NCBI GenBank assembly: GCA_963830455.1
Contig: CAWHMT010000006.1
Span: 124,001 to 188,000, forward strand
DNA length: 64,000 nucleotides
Direction: 5' to 3'
DNA from: 20CM-2-65-7 sp963830455
Lineage (GTDB): Bacteria; Gemmatimonadota; Gemmatimonadetes; Gemmatimonadales; GWC2-71-9
Under the pieces are notes generated by a model that was not told where the DNA came from, did no database searches, and saw only the letters and a program-made list of their open reading frames with translations. A program made the translations under genes and the position numbers. Of the stretch, positions 1 to 8,597 are shown piece by piece. Position 1 is the first letter of the stretch. Each line of letters begins with the position of its first letter.

Positions 1-919
1 CCAGTCGCACGATCTGATCGTCGATGTTGGCGGTGTTTGCGCGCTCGGCGATCGCGGTGTCGAGCTCCTTGGCGTTCAATCCCGCGCCCTGGATGAACGG
101 CAGATCGATGTGCCGGCGCGCCGGCTCGATGGGGCGGAACGTCACGCGCGCGCCGGGCAACTCGACCAGCAGATACCCCTTCCCCTTGCGCTCCTTCTTG
201 CCTTTGGTGGCGGCGCGCTGAGCTGCCTCATCCTGCAGCTGCCCCCACGGATTGGGGGGGAGGTACTCGAGGCTGCCCGCGTACCACGCGTTGGTCGCCA
301 CCGACTGCGCGGTGTGATAGTGGCCGAGGGCGATGTAATCCCATTTCTCCGGCGCGAGCAGCTCGCGGGTCAGCTCCGCCCCACCGTACTCCATCGTGCC
401 GCGCTCTTCCCCCAGACCGCCGTACACACCGTGCGTCACCAGCACATTGAGTGTGGGACCACCGGGCTCCGGGCGCAGCGCGGGACGGTCGGCCCTGGCG
501 AGCGCCTGCTGGGGCACCGCCAGGACCGCGCAGTCGAGCTTCGGCAGCACGATGCGCCGCGCGTCCTCGACGGCGATCTCGACGCCCAGCGCTTCGTAGA
601 GTCGGAGAATGGAGCCCGTCTCGGTGGAGCGCGGCGTATCGTGCTCACCCGCAATGACCACGATCGGGGAGTTGGGGAGCCCCGTCCGCACGCGGTGCAG
701 CTGCCGAAAACAGTACAGGATCGCCGCGTTGGTCGGCCGCACCGAATGGAACAGGTCGCCCGCGATGACGATCAGGTCGGGCTTCTGCTCCAGGATATCG
801 TCCACGGCCCGGCGGAAGGCCTCGGCGATATCCACCTCGCGCTGGTTGGCCCCCTTCGACGTCTGCCGGTCGAACTGGCGGAACCCGAGGTGCAGGTCGG
901 CGAGGTGCGCGAGCTTCAT
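1..919 (-). CDS. SbcD/Mre11-like DNA repair exonuclease (3' part outside window)
   Basis: The gene starts at ATG 919 and runs leftward off the window with no stop in 306 codons. It reads as a calcineurin-fold metallophosphoesterase of the SbcD/Mre11/YhaO group. The metal-binding motifs appear in order: DLHLG near residue 8, GDLFH near 49, GEHD (usually GNHD) near 85, a THG motif, and GHYH. The family has Mn-dependent 3'-5' exonuclease and endonuclease activity and normally pairs with a Rad50/SbcC ATPase. Its ATG shares one base with the TAA of the upstream HerA-like gene, so it is the fourth gene of a tight minus-strand operon. Asn to Glu in GEHD is unusual for a residue that normally sits in the active site. 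The C-terminal capping region lies outside the window. Confidence 0.85.
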   Translation of the reverse strand, partial: MKLAHLADLHLGFRQFDRQTSKGANQREVDIAEAFRRAVDDILEQKPDLIVIAGDLFHSVRPTNAAILYCFRQLHRVRTGLPNSPIVVIAGEHDTPRSTETGSILRLYEALGVEIAVEDARRIVLPKLDCAVLAVPQQALARADRPALRPEPGGPTLNVLVTHGVYGGLGEERGTMEYGGAELTRELLAPEKWDYIALGHYHTAQSVATNAWYAGSLEYLPPNPWGQLQDEAAQRAATKGKKERKGKGYLLVELPGARVTFRPIEPARRHIDLPFIQGAGLNAKELDTAIAERANTANIDDQIVRL

Positions 920-2862
920 TAGTACGGCTCGTCCGAGATCGGATTCAGCGGCGGAACAGCGAGATGCTCGCGCGGCAGGCTCGCCTCGGACTCCACGCGC
1001 GCGCCCAGCACCTTCCGGAAGTAGGCGAACGCATCGTCCGGCCGCTTCTGGCGCGCGGCGGCCAGCGCCCGGCGCACATCGTCCTGCTCGCGATCGGCGA
1101 TCAGGTCCTTCACCTGATTGGGCCGCACGCGGCGATCGAGCCGCACGAGCAGCCGCACCACGGCTTCCTCAAACGGCACGTCGGCAGCCGGCGGAAATCG
1201 CTCGACCCCATCTCGGCCGCGCAGCACCGGCGGCTTGGGGAAGCGCACGAAGATGGGCTGGGTGAAGTGGGGGTGGCGCACCATCAGTTCACCGATCGGC
1301 ATCGTGGCCAGCTTGCTCTTGATCGCCGGCGTCAGCACCTGATAGCCCGGCGTTGCCAGCTCGTCCATGTCCATCCGGCCGAACAGCTGCGTCCCCGCGT
1401 TGCCCACCACACGGCGATGCACCTGGGACCGGAACTGCTCGGCGCCGAACAAGACCAGGCCCAGGTAGCGCCCGCGCTCGGAGATGTCGAGCAGCATTTT
1501 CTTGACGTAGGTGTCCGGTCCGTCGCCCGGCGCGTACTTGTTGAGCTCGTCGACGAAGACCACGACCGCGTCAACACCGAGCTCACGCCGCTCGAGCTGC
1601 TCGCGCAGCTTCGACACGACGCGGGCAAACACCAGATCCTGCCCCAGCGGGTCGACGTTCGCGATGTCGATCACATACACCGCGCGGTCCTCGAAGCTCG
1701 TCCACGGCAGATCGCTGGAAGGGCCGTCGTCGGTGACGAGGCCTTTGCAGCGTGTCGAGATATTGAGCAGGCGATTGCGGACTTTACGCATCGTGGCGAT
1801 GTGATGCGTGCGCCACGTGTCACTGCGACCGCCCGCCGTGATTTCCAGACCGTCGAAGATCGACCGGAAAAAGTCACCCAGATCGGCGAACGTCTGCACG
1901 CGATGCGTGGTGCCGAAGCCGTCGTCGAAGGTTCTTCCCAGCACTCTGTCTCTAAGAAAATCGATGAACGCGTCGGCCTTGGCGTCGATGTCGTCGCGAT
2001 TGAGCAGGACTTCGGCGAAGTCCACCACCTCCTGCAATCCCCAGGTCAGCGGCTCGACGTCGCCGACGAGATCGGGGTGCGTTCGCAGGGTGTTGAGATT
2101 GACGCCGTCGGCCTTCAGCGGGGCGTAGAGCCGCACGTTCTCGAACGGCGTGGACGGCACCTGGAGCCGCTCGTAGCGGCGGCGGTCCTCGTCGCTCAGA
2201 TCCCCCGGCTGATCGAGGAAGCAGAGATCCGGTCCCTTGACGTTGAAGCAGACGGCGGCGATCCGGCCCTTGTGCGCCGGGAAGTGGGCGAAGATCGAAG
2301 CGAGCAGGAACTCGACCGCGCTGGTCTTGGTCGCGAGTCCCGAGACGCCCGAGATGTTGAGGTGCGCCGCTTCAGGGCCGAGCAGGAAATCAGCATCGAC
2401 ATACACGGGCGCGTCGCGGCCCGCGGACGTGTAGAGGCCGACCGGGATCGCCGTCGGTGTGGCCGAATACAGGAAGGCGTCCATCCGCAGCGCCTGGGCC
2501 ACGTCGGCATCATCGGCCACGAACACCTGACCGAGCGGGACGGGCTGGAGCGGCTCTTCGGGCGTCTGCCGCAGGACTGCCGCGGTCCAATAGCGAATCT
2601 GTTGCCGCGTGGTGGGAGCCTCGGCTCGCGCGGGGTCGCCCTCGGCACCGACCACGTCATGCAGCGGCGTCGCAAGGTCGGAGTATGCGAACCCCTCAGT
2701 CACAACGCCGTAGACAACCCGTCCCTCGTCCCCCGTCCCGTTTCCCGCGACCTTCACAATCGCCCCGATCCCAATCGGAGTCTCGGTCGCCGTCCAAAAG
2801 TGGAATTGGTGGGGAGTCGAGGGTTTAAGCTCGGTCGCGACGACGCGGCCGATCGCCGTCAT
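919..2862 (-). CDS. HerA/DUF87-family ATPase with atypical P-loop
   Basis: A 647-aa protein that resembles HerA-type DNA translocases (HAS-barrel plus FtsK-like RecA fold), which form hexamers and feed DNA ends to NurA. A P-loop-like segment, GVSGLATKT, lies at residues 172-180. It is one residue longer than the classical GxxGxGKT and has Thr before the catalytic Lys. The Walker B is hydrophobic-DE (VFVDELNKY), followed by an RGRYLG...AEQF sensor-like stretch. The start overlaps the NurA-like stop as ATGA. An array of CCCGTC-type units near 2720-2755 encodes part of the N-terminal barrel. The role is inferred from the neighbours on both sides, a nuclease in each case. Confidence 0.8.
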   Translation of the reverse strand: MTAIGRVVATELKPSTPHQFHFWTATETPIGIGAIVKVAGNGTGDEGRVVYGVVTEGFAYSDLATPLHDVVGAEGDPARAEAPTTRQQIRYWTAAVLRQTPEEPLQPVPLGQVFVADDADVAQALRMDAFLYSATPTAIPVGLYTSAGRDAPVYVDADFLLGPEAAHLNISGVSGLATKTSAVEFLLASIFAHFPAHKGRIAAVCFNVKGPDLCFLDQPGDLSDEDRRRYERLQVPSTPFENVRLYAPLKADGVNLNTLRTHPDLVGDVEPLTWGLQEVVDFAEVLLNRDDIDAKADAFIDFLRDRVLGRTFDDGFGTTHRVQTFADLGDFFRSIFDGLEITAGGRSDTWRTHHIATMRKVRNRLLNISTRCKGLVTDDGPSSDLPWTSFEDRAVYVIDIANVDPLGQDLVFARVVSKLREQLERRELGVDAVVVFVDELNKYAPGDGPDTYVKKMLLDISERGRYLGLVLFGAEQFRSQVHRRVVGNAGTQLFGRMDMDELATPGYQVLTPAIKSKLATMPIGELMVRHPHFTQPIFVRFPKPPVLRGRDGVERFPPAADVPFEEAVVRLLVRLDRRVRPNQVKDLIADREQDDVRRALAAARQKRPDDAFAYFRKVLGARVESEASLPREHLAVPPLNPISDEPY

Positions 2863-3836
2863 GCGCTCAGTCTCGGCAACCGCGAGGCGCGATGCACTTG
2901 CAGGTCACGTGGGGCCAGGGCTTTCAGGTATTCCTCCACCTGCTGTAAAGGATACAACAGCCGGTCCCAGCGTGTGGCCGGCGTCGCGAGCGGCGCGCGC
3001 TCGGCCCACAACCACCCGGACAGCTCCGACGCGCGCGCGATGGTCTCGGGATGCGCCCGCGCTTCGATGCGCAGCAGCCCGTACAGCAAATCGTTGCCTT
3101 CCCACGGCCACAGCCGCAGGTACCAGGAATAGGTCTCGGTGCGCGTATGCCCGCCGCGCACCGTGAATACGCTAGTGCGATGCCCGGCCGGCAGCGTCAA
3201 CGCGCGCTCAAGTCCCCGTCCTTCGAAGAATTGCGCCCCATGGCTCTTGATGACGCCCAGTGAGCGCGGATGCCGGGCAACCGCCGGCGATCGCGACAGG
3301 AGTCCGTCGAGGACAAGCCACTCATCGGCACCGAGGCCGACGAGCCCGGCCTCGGCCAGCTCGCGCTCCAGGTGTGCGCGCGCGCGGCGGACGATCGCCT
3401 CCACCTGCTCGAGATACCGGGCGGGCTGGCCGACGAACTCTCGATCGACCGGCTCGATGTCGCCGGCGGACTGTTCCAGCAGCTCGCGCAGCTTCGGTGT
3501 CATACTCTCCACCGCCGCGACTGCGAACGAACGATGGCGTTCCCGCGTGGTGCGCAGCACCCCGCCCCCGCCCCCGCCCGCTTCCCTGCGGCGAATGGCC
3601 GCCGCCACGTACGCGTCAACCACGGGAATCATGCCGTCGTACGCGCGCACGCCCCACCGCTCCATGCCATTGAGAAATGAGACGGGCGGCGGAGCGCCCG
3701 CCGCCGGCGAAATCGGATGAGCCTGGAGCTCGCCATCCTCGACCAGCTCGGCGCGCTCGGCGTTCTCGGGCTCTTCACCCTTCGAGCCGCTGCCCGGTAC
3801 CGCCCCGGCTTGAATGAGCGCCTGCCACCACGTCAT
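2859..3836 (-). CDS. NurA-like nuclease domain protein
   Basis: 325 aa, starting at the ATG that overlaps the methyltransferase stop (ATGA at 3833-3836). I read it as NurA because of a motif near residue 54 (FLNGMERWGVR) that corresponds to the usual F-[VL]-DG-x-R of bacterial NurA proteins, a second VLDG near residue 177, a conserved GVIKSH, and a C-terminal region rich in aromatic and acidic residues. It also sits directly before a HerA-like ATPase. The first metal-binding Asp is Asn here (AAT codon), so either activity is reduced or another residue substitutes. A stretch of CCCCCG units near 3560-3585 encodes a poly-Gly segment. The N-terminal 50 residues look disordered. Confidence 0.6.
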   Translation of the reverse strand: MTWWQALIQAGAVPGSGSKGEEPENAERAELVEDGELQAHPISPAAGAPPPVSFLNGMERWGVRAYDGMIPVVDAYVAAAIRRREAGGGGGGVLRTTRERHRSFAVAAVESMTPKLRELLEQSAGDIEPVDREFVGQPARYLEQVEAIVRRARAHLERELAEAGLVGLGADEWLVLDGLLSRSPAVARHPRSLGVIKSHGAQFFEGRGLERALTLPAGHRTSVFTVRGGHTRTETYSWYLRLWPWEGNDLLYGLLRIEARAHPETIARASELSGWLWAERAPLATPATRWDRLLYPLQQVEEYLKALAPRDLQVHRASRLPRLSA

Positions 3837-4471
3837 GCGCCGTCCCGTGTTTTCAGCCCGACCAACAGGCCGTCGCGCACCGGAATAATTGTCGCCACGA
3901 GGCGCGGATCGCCGGCGGCAAGCTCGTTGAACGCGCGCACGCCGAGCGCGTTGCCGGAACGGTCGTTCGCGTCGAGCGCTGCGCCGTGAAAGAACGCGTT
4001 GTCGCACAGCAACAAGCCGCCGGTCCGCAGCAGCCGCATCCCCCAGTCGAAGTACCTCGGGAGCGGCTCTTTATCCGCATCGATGAACACGACGTCGAAT
4101 CCCGGTGCCAGGGTCGGTAAGACGTCGAGGGCCGCGCCTTCGATCAGCTCCACGCGGTCGTCGAGCCCGGCAGCGTGGAACGCCTCACGCGCAATGCGGG
4201 CGTGGTGCGGATCTTTTTCGATGGTGATGAGTTTTCCGGCTGGCGGCAGGGCGCGCGCCAGCCATACGCCACTGTAGCCGCCGAGTGATCCGATCTCCAG
4301 CACGCGCCGCGCCTTGATCGCGAGCAGCAGGACGTGCAGCAGCTTGCCTTCCTCGGGTGAGACATTGATCGCGGGAAGATCTTCCGCGGCGTGGCGGGCG
4401 CGGATTTGTTCGAGAATCGGGTCTTCGACAGCGAACAGCTCGGAGACGTAGCGCTCGAGCCGTTCGTCCAC
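3833..4471 (-). CDS. Class I SAM-dependent O-methyltransferase
   Basis: 212 aa with the Methyltransf_3/COG4122 (catechol or caffeoyl-CoA type) layout. The SAM-binding motif I is VLEIGSLGGYSG. It is followed by an acidic ribose-binding residue (TIEKD), the metal and substrate motif VVFIDADKE, and a DN pair in LLLCDNAFF. I chose the GTG at 4471 because it overlaps the preceding TAG (TAGTG). A longer reading to 4519 would run into the upstream gene. It lies between an unknown protein and the NurA-HerA-SbcD genes; nothing in the sequence links methylation to DNA repair. The substrate is unknown. Confidence 0.8.
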   Translation of the reverse strand: MDERLERYVSELFAVEDPILEQIRARHAAEDLPAINVSPEEGKLLHVLLLAIKARRVLEIGSLGGYSGVWLARALPPAGKLITIEKDPHHARIAREAFHAAGLDDRVELIEGAALDVLPTLAPGFDVVFIDADKEPLPRYFDWGMRLLRTGGLLLCDNAFFHGAALDANDRSGNALGVRAFNELAAGDPRLVATIIPVRDGLLVGLKTRDGA

Positions 4472-4986
4472 TACGCCGTGGCCTCGACGTTCGGGAAGGG
4501 AGGGACCTCGAGCAACCACAGGCCCGCAATGCGGGATTGTTTGTCCACCTCGACGAGCATGTGATCGGCGACCCGCACCACCGTGGCAGGACGCTGCCGG
4601 CCCACCCGGATGTGAAATACCGATTCCGCTTCGTTCTTGTCGACGGTGAGTGCGGTGTCGACCTCGACCGCCGAGACGCCCGGCTGCGAGCGCCGACCGG
4701 GGAAGGTGACCTGCCCTTCCTTGGACGCGGCCGGCGGCGCAAGCGACGCGACGGTGCGCACATCGTCGGGCCAGGTGACGACGTCGACGCCGCGCAGTGC
4801 GCCTCCCGCGACGTCGATGACGACGAACGAGCCGTCACCGCCCTCGAGATCCACGGTGCCGTTCATTCCGTTCCCCTTGGGGGCGCCTTTGCAGGCGACG
4901 GTCAGAATGTCCGTCTCAGGATCCCAGCGGTACGACACCTTCGGGAGTTTGCCGTTCAGTGGCTCGATGCGTGCTTCGAAATGCAT
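4471..4986 (-). CDS. Conserved hypothetical protein (171 aa), operon leader gene
   Basis: I do not recognise this protein with confidence. The first 60 residues have a pattern of the type YRWDPETDILTV followed by alternating strands, reminiscent of the small DUF2283-like fold. The rest is predicted beta-rich with a final Pro-rich tail. There is no signal peptide or membrane segment. It is the first gene of the nuclease operon. Its ATG at 4986 is preceded by an AGGAAGG Shine-Dalgarno-like site about 14 nt upstream, and a TATATT hexamer lies 38 nt upstream, so unlike many neighbours it probably has a leader. Confidence 0.55.
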   Translation of the reverse strand: MHFEARIEPLNGKLPKVSYRWDPETDILTVACKGAPKGNGMNGTVDLEGGDGSFVVIDVAGGALRGVDVVTWPDDVRTVASLAPPAASKEGQVTFPGRRSQPGVSAVEVDTALTVDKNEAESVFHIRVGRQRPATVVRVADHMLVEVDKQSRIAGLWLLEVPPFPNVEATA

Positions 4987-5023
4987 GCAGGTAGCGCGCC
5001 TTCCTGTGCGAGCGTGGCCCGCG

Positions 5024-5029
5024 TAATAT
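5024..5029 (+). promoter_or_regulatory. -10 hexamer TAATAT, leaderless type, for the M24 peptidase
   Basis: TAATAT ends 9 nt before the ATG at 5039, so transcription would begin at or next to the start codon. The overlapping complement (TATATT) could serve as a -10 for the divergent minus-strand operon. No convincing -35 is visible. Confidence 0.45.
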
Positions 5030-5038
5030 AGCGGCACG

Positions 5039-6274
5039 ATGGAACGACGCGAGTTTCTAACGACTGCGGGACTGATCGCAACACCACTGATTGGGCGTGC
5101 GACGTTCGGCGGGTGGCGCAGCGAACCCGAAGCGCCTGCGCCGCACGCGCCACGCCGCACGCAGGGCCCCACCCTGGGCCCCGAGGTCTTCCAACGCCGC
5201 ATCGCCCGGCTCCAGGAAGAGCTCAAGACGCGCAAGCTCGATCTCTTCGTCGCCGAGCCAAGCACGAATTTCCAGTATTTCACCGGCTACAACCCGGGGC
5301 GTAGTGAACGCCTGATCCTCCTGATGATCCCGGTGAAGGGTACGCCGGCGCTCATCTGCCCGTCGTTCGAAGTCGAACGTATCAAGCGCAACGCCGCGGT
5401 GACCGACGTGCGCGGATGGGAAGAGCAACAGAACCCGTGGAAGCTCGTGAAGACCGCCGGTCGCGAGATGAAGCCGCCGCATCGCTATGGTGCGGTTGCC
5501 ATCGAGCCGTCGACCTCGTACCAGAGCTATCTGGAGCTCGACGACCAGCTCGGGGGCTGGAAATTCTCGAATGCGGCACCCGTGACCGAGCGCATCCGGA
5601 TCATCAAGAGTCCCGAGGAGATCTCGCTGATCCGCGAGGCGATCGCGGTCACGGAGGCATCCATTGCGGCCACGTTTTCGCAGCTGGCCGTCGGCATGAC
5701 GGAGCGCGATGTCGCGACGCTCCTGTCGCGCGACATGGCCTCCCGAGGCGCTCCGGGCGGCGGGTTGGTGCAATTCGGCCCGTCCAGCGCCCTGCCGCAT
5801 GGGGGTCCGTCCGCGGGACAGCTGGCACGCGAGACGGTCGTGCTGATCGACGCCGGCTCGCGCGTGCAGGGGTACACGTCCGACATCACGCGCACGACCT
5901 GGTTCGGCGACGCGCCGTCAGATGAGTTCAAGAAGGTCTATAACCTGGTGCACGACGCGCAGACGGCGGCGATCGAGAATGCCAAGCCGTTCACGACGCA
6001 ATGCCAGGACGTCGATCGCGCGGCACGGAGGGTCATCACCGAGGGCGGATACGGCCAATACTTCACGCACCGGCTGGGTCATGGGATGGGCATGGACGGC
6101 CATGAAGCGCCGTATATGGTGGAGGGGAACGAAACTCGGATCGAGCCGGGCATGGTGTTCACCGACGAGCCGGGGATCTACCAGCTCAACAAGTTCGGCG
6201 TGCGGATCGAGGACGACTGCGTAATGACCGACGGCGGGGTCGAAGTGCTCTCACACCGCCCGGCGAAGCTTTAG
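5039..6274 (+). CDS. Tat-exported M24 family (Xaa-Pro aminopeptidase-like) metallopeptidase
   Basis: 411 aa. The N-terminus has a twin-arginine signal (ERREFLTTAGLIATPLIG), so the enzyme is probably folded in the cytoplasm and exported. Residues ~50-170 form the creatinase N-domain. The pita-bread catalytic domain keeps all five metal ligands: Asp in IDAGSR, Asp in TSDITR, His in HRLGHGMG, Glu in TDEPGIY and Glu in RIEDD. It should cleave the N-terminal residue before proline from peptides in the periplasm. Its stop overlaps the stop of the convergent aminotransferase (6271-6274). It fits the peptide-catabolic character of the region. Confidence 0.88.
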   Translation: MERREFLTTAGLIATPLIGRATFGGWRSEPEAPAPHAPRRTQGPTLGPEVFQRRIARLQEELKTRKLDLFVAEPSTNFQYFTGYNPGRSERLILLMIPVKGTPALICPSFEVERIKRNAAVTDVRGWEEQQNPWKLVKTAGREMKPPHRYGAVAIEPSTSYQSYLELDDQLGGWKFSNAAPVTERIRIIKSPEEISLIREAIAVTEASIAATFSQLAVGMTERDVATLLSRDMASRGAPGGGLVQFGPSSALPHGGPSAGQLARETVVLIDAGSRVQGYTSDITRTTWFGDAPSDEFKKVYNLVHDAQTAAIENAKPFTTQCQDVDRAARRVITEGGYGQYFTHRLGHGMGMDGHEAPYMVEGNETRIEPGMVFTDEPGIYQLNKFGVRIEDDCVMTDGGVEVLSHRPAKL

Positions 6275-7458
6275 TCGCCTAGCTTCCTCGCAAACCCGAC
6301 GATGCGGTCGAGCGCGTGCTTGATCGAATCGGTCGCGGCCGCATACGACAGACGCACCCAGCGATCATCGCCAAAGGCAGCGCCCGGTACGAGTGCCACG
6401 CCGGTTTGGGTGATGAGCCGGGTGCAGAAGTCTGTGCCTGTGATCTTTCCGAACGAATCGACTCTAAAGAAGAAGTAGAACGCGCCCAGCGGGTCCACGA
6501 ACTCGACCCCGGGCAAATCCTGACGGAAGCGCGAGACGACGAGATCGCGGCGCTTCCGGAACTCACCCACCATCCGGTGCACATCCTGCTCCACGCGCTC
6601 GTCGCCCAGGGCCGCGGCCGCGGCGAATTGGGCGGGATGGTTGGCGCCGGTCGTGGTGTGTGACTGCAAGGCCGCCATCGCCTTGGCCACCTTGGCCGGC
6701 GCGAGCGCGAACCCGATCCGCCATCCCGTCATCGCGTACGTCTTGCTGACACCGGTGATCAGCACCACGCGCTCGAGCAGATCGTCGGGCAGATCGAGGA
6801 AGGATGGGGCCGGACCCGTCCCGTAGTGAATGCGGCGATAGATCTCGTCCGCGATCACCCACACCTTCCGGTCCTTCGCCCATTGCGCGATCGCGCGGAT
6901 CTCGGCGTGCGTATAGACCGCGCCGGTGGGATTGCACGGCGAGCAGAGAATCAGGCCCGCGGCCCCCGGCAACATGCGCTCGAGATCCTTGACGCTGGCC
7001 TTGAGACTCCACTCCGGATCGCCGGCGATCATCACGGGCCGGGCACGCGTCAGGTGCACGATCTGCGGATACGACACCCAGGCTGGAGCGGGGATCGCGA
7101 CGACGTCCCCAGGCCCAAACAGCGTGAAGCAGGCGTTGAACAGCGACTGCTTCGACCCGTTCGAGACGACGATGTGATCGGCGTTGACCGGCCGGCCCCC
7201 GGAGAGCAGCGACAGGTGCGTGGCCGCGGCCGCGCGCAGCTCGAGGATGCCTTCGTTCGCCGAGTAATGCGTCTTGCCGTCTTTGATCGCACGGATGCCG
7301 GCGTCGGCCGGAATCGGCGGCGTCGGAAAGTCAGGCTCCCCGGCACCCAGATCGATGACGTCTTCGCCCGCGGCCTTCCGGCGCTTGGCCTCGGCCGAAA
7401 TGGCAATCGTCGCGGACGTCTCGAGATGTTGCAGGTTGGGGGAGAGACCTTCAGTCAT
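6271..7458 (-). CDS. PLP-dependent class I/II aminotransferase (aspartate aminotransferase-like)
   Basis: 395 aa, fold type I. Visible features are the substrate-binding GAGEPDFPTP near residue 40, SNGSKQSLF in the PLP phosphate region, the CSPCNPTG segment, ADEIYR, and the Schiff-base lysine in TGVSKTYAMTGWR near residue 235. A C-terminal Arg in RLSYA would bind the substrate carboxylate. The arrangement resembles subgroup I-gamma aspartate/prephenate aminotransferases; exact substrate is not decidable here. It follows the P1-family peptidase with an ATGA overlap at 7455-7458 and so is its operon partner. Confidence 0.87.
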   Translation of the reverse strand: MTEGLSPNLQHLETSATIAISAEAKRRKAAGEDVIDLGAGEPDFPTPPIPADAGIRAIKDGKTHYSANEGILELRAAAATHLSLLSGGRPVNADHIVVSNGSKQSLFNACFTLFGPGDVVAIPAPAWVSYPQIVHLTRARPVMIAGDPEWSLKASVKDLERMLPGAAGLILCSPCNPTGAVYTHAEIRAIAQWAKDRKVWVIADEIYRRIHYGTGPAPSFLDLPDDLLERVVLITGVSKTYAMTGWRIGFALAPAKVAKAMAALQSHTTTGANHPAQFAAAAALGDERVEQDVHRMVGEFRKRRDLVVSRFRQDLPGVEFVDPLGAFYFFFRVDSFGKITGTDFCTRLITQTGVALVPGAAFGDDRWVRLSYAAATDSIKHALDRIVGFARKLGD

Positions 7459-8576
7459 CGCGGAATGGCTCCGTGGCGCTTGAGGATGGTGATCGTCGAA
7501 TCAATCGGAAGGGCCCGCACGGTGCCACGATAGCCCCGCACCGTCTCGGCGCGCAATAATGAATTGTAGATCGCTTCCTCCGTTGCGTCGGCGGCTGCCT
7601 GAAATAGCGGTGACATCCAATCGTTGCGTACAACTTCGACTGAGTCGGTTAGGCGGTTAGGCGGTTGGGCGGTTGGAGATGGCCGACGAGTCGAGAACGC
7701 GATCACGTAATCGCCGCTGCCGTTGCTCATCGAGCTGCCCGTACGCGCGAGGCCGGCCAGCGCGCGATTCGCCACACGCGTCAGGCGGAGGTGATCAAGC
7801 GGCGCGTCGGTCGCGACCACCATGATGATCGACCCGTCCCCCTTCCCTCTTCCCCCTTCCCCCGATGACAGCTCCCGCCCCACAGGCACGCCGGCGATCG
7901 TCAGGTCGCCGCCGAAATTGCTCTGAACGAGGACCCCGACCGTCCACCCGCCAAACTGCGCCGGCAGCTTGCGGCTCGACGTGCCGATCCCCCCCTTGTA
8001 CCCGAACGCGACCGTGCCCCGTCCAGCCCCTACGGCGCCTTCCGCAACGGGCCCTTCCGCGGCGGTGCGGATCGCGCTGAGCACATCGGCTTCGGTGATC
8101 GGCCGGGCTCGAATGTTGTTGAGAAAGCCGTCATTCGTCTCCCCCACCACCGGATTCGCCGAGCGGACGTCTTCGTTGCCCGGCAGCGCGAGCAGCCAGG
8201 TGAGCACGGCATCGGCGGCTCGCGGAACGCACAGCGTGCAGGTCAGCACGATCGGCGATTCGAGCTCGCCGAGCTCGTTCACCTGCGTCGAGCCGGCGAG
8301 CTTGCCGAATCCATTACCCACGACGATCGCGGCGGGGACCTTCTCGCGAAACGGATTGCCGCCGTGCGGCAGGATGGCGGTGAGGCCCGTGTTGATCGAG
8401 TCACCACGGGCAATGGTCGTATGACCCACGCGCACGCCCGAGACGTCCGTGATTGCGTTGAGCGGCCCTGTGGGGATCGTACCGACGGTGATGCCGATCT
8501 CGCGAGCACGAGGTCTCGATTGCGCCTGAACCGGAGGGACTAATAGAAGGAAGGCGCACAGGGCGTTACCTTTCAC
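7455..8576 (-). CDS. P1 family (DmpA-type) aminopeptidase, exported
   Basis: 373 aa from a GTG at 8576. This start gives a short signal peptide ending at VQAQ and has a TAACTT -10 exactly 8 nt upstream. P1 (S58) enzymes are Ntn-type hydrolases that cut themselves before a catalytic Ser. The motif KGGIGTSSR near residue 225 marks the self-cleavage region, preceded by an Asn-containing GETNDGFLNN helix. The family releases N-terminal D- or L-amino acids from peptides, or handles beta-peptides. Two short-unit arrays lie inside the gene, at 7835-7864 (GEGGRGKG) and 7644-7677 (QPPNRLTD), both in frame and in probable loops. An alternative GTG lies at 8594. Confidence 0.85.
   Translation of the reverse strand: MKGNALCAFLLLVPPVQAQSRPRAREIGITVGTIPTGPLNAITDVSGVRVGHTTIARGDSINTGLTAILPHGGNPFREKVPAAIVVGNGFGKLAGSTQVNELGELESPIVLTCTLCVPRAADAVLTWLLALPGNEDVRSANPVVGETNDGFLNNIRARPITEADVLSAIRTAAEGPVAEGAVGAGRGTVAFGYKGGIGTSSRKLPAQFGGWTVGVLVQSNFGGDLTIAGVPVGRELSSGEGGRGKGDGSIIMVVATDAPLDHLRLTRVANRALAGLARTGSSMSNGSGDYVIAFSTRRPSPTAQPPNRLTDSVEVVRNDWMSPLFQAAADATEEAIYNSLLRAETVRGYRGTVRALPIDSTITILKRHGAIPR
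7644..7677. repeat. GCGGTTAG-type tandem array inside a CDS
   Basis: Four 8-nt units of the GCGGTTAG/GCGGTTGG type. They are read in frame by the minus-strand P1 peptidase. The same family recurs at 24640-24670 and 53663-53738. Confidence 0.8.
7835..7864. repeat. CCCCCTTCC-type purine/pyrimidine array inside a CDS
   Basis: Runs of CCCCCTTCC and CCCTCTTCC in the + strand encode a Gly/Arg/Lys loop of the P1 peptidase. The complement resembles the GGGGAAG array at 44711-44742. Confidence 0.7.
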
Positions 8577-8584
8577 GAGGGAAA

Positions 8585-8590
8585 AAGTTA
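8585..8590 (-). promoter_or_regulatory. -10 hexamer TAACTT for the P1 peptidase operon
   Basis: TAACTT on the minus strand ends 8 nt before GTG 8576, matching the spacing seen at other transcription-unit heads. It supports this GTG over the upstream one at 8594. Confidence 0.45.
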
Positions 8591-8597
8591 GCACCCT

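Noticed and set aside
964..3132. Long + strand frame opposite the HerA-like gene
   Set aside because: No family motifs; it is an antisense shadow. The minus strand has clear domains and gene overlaps.
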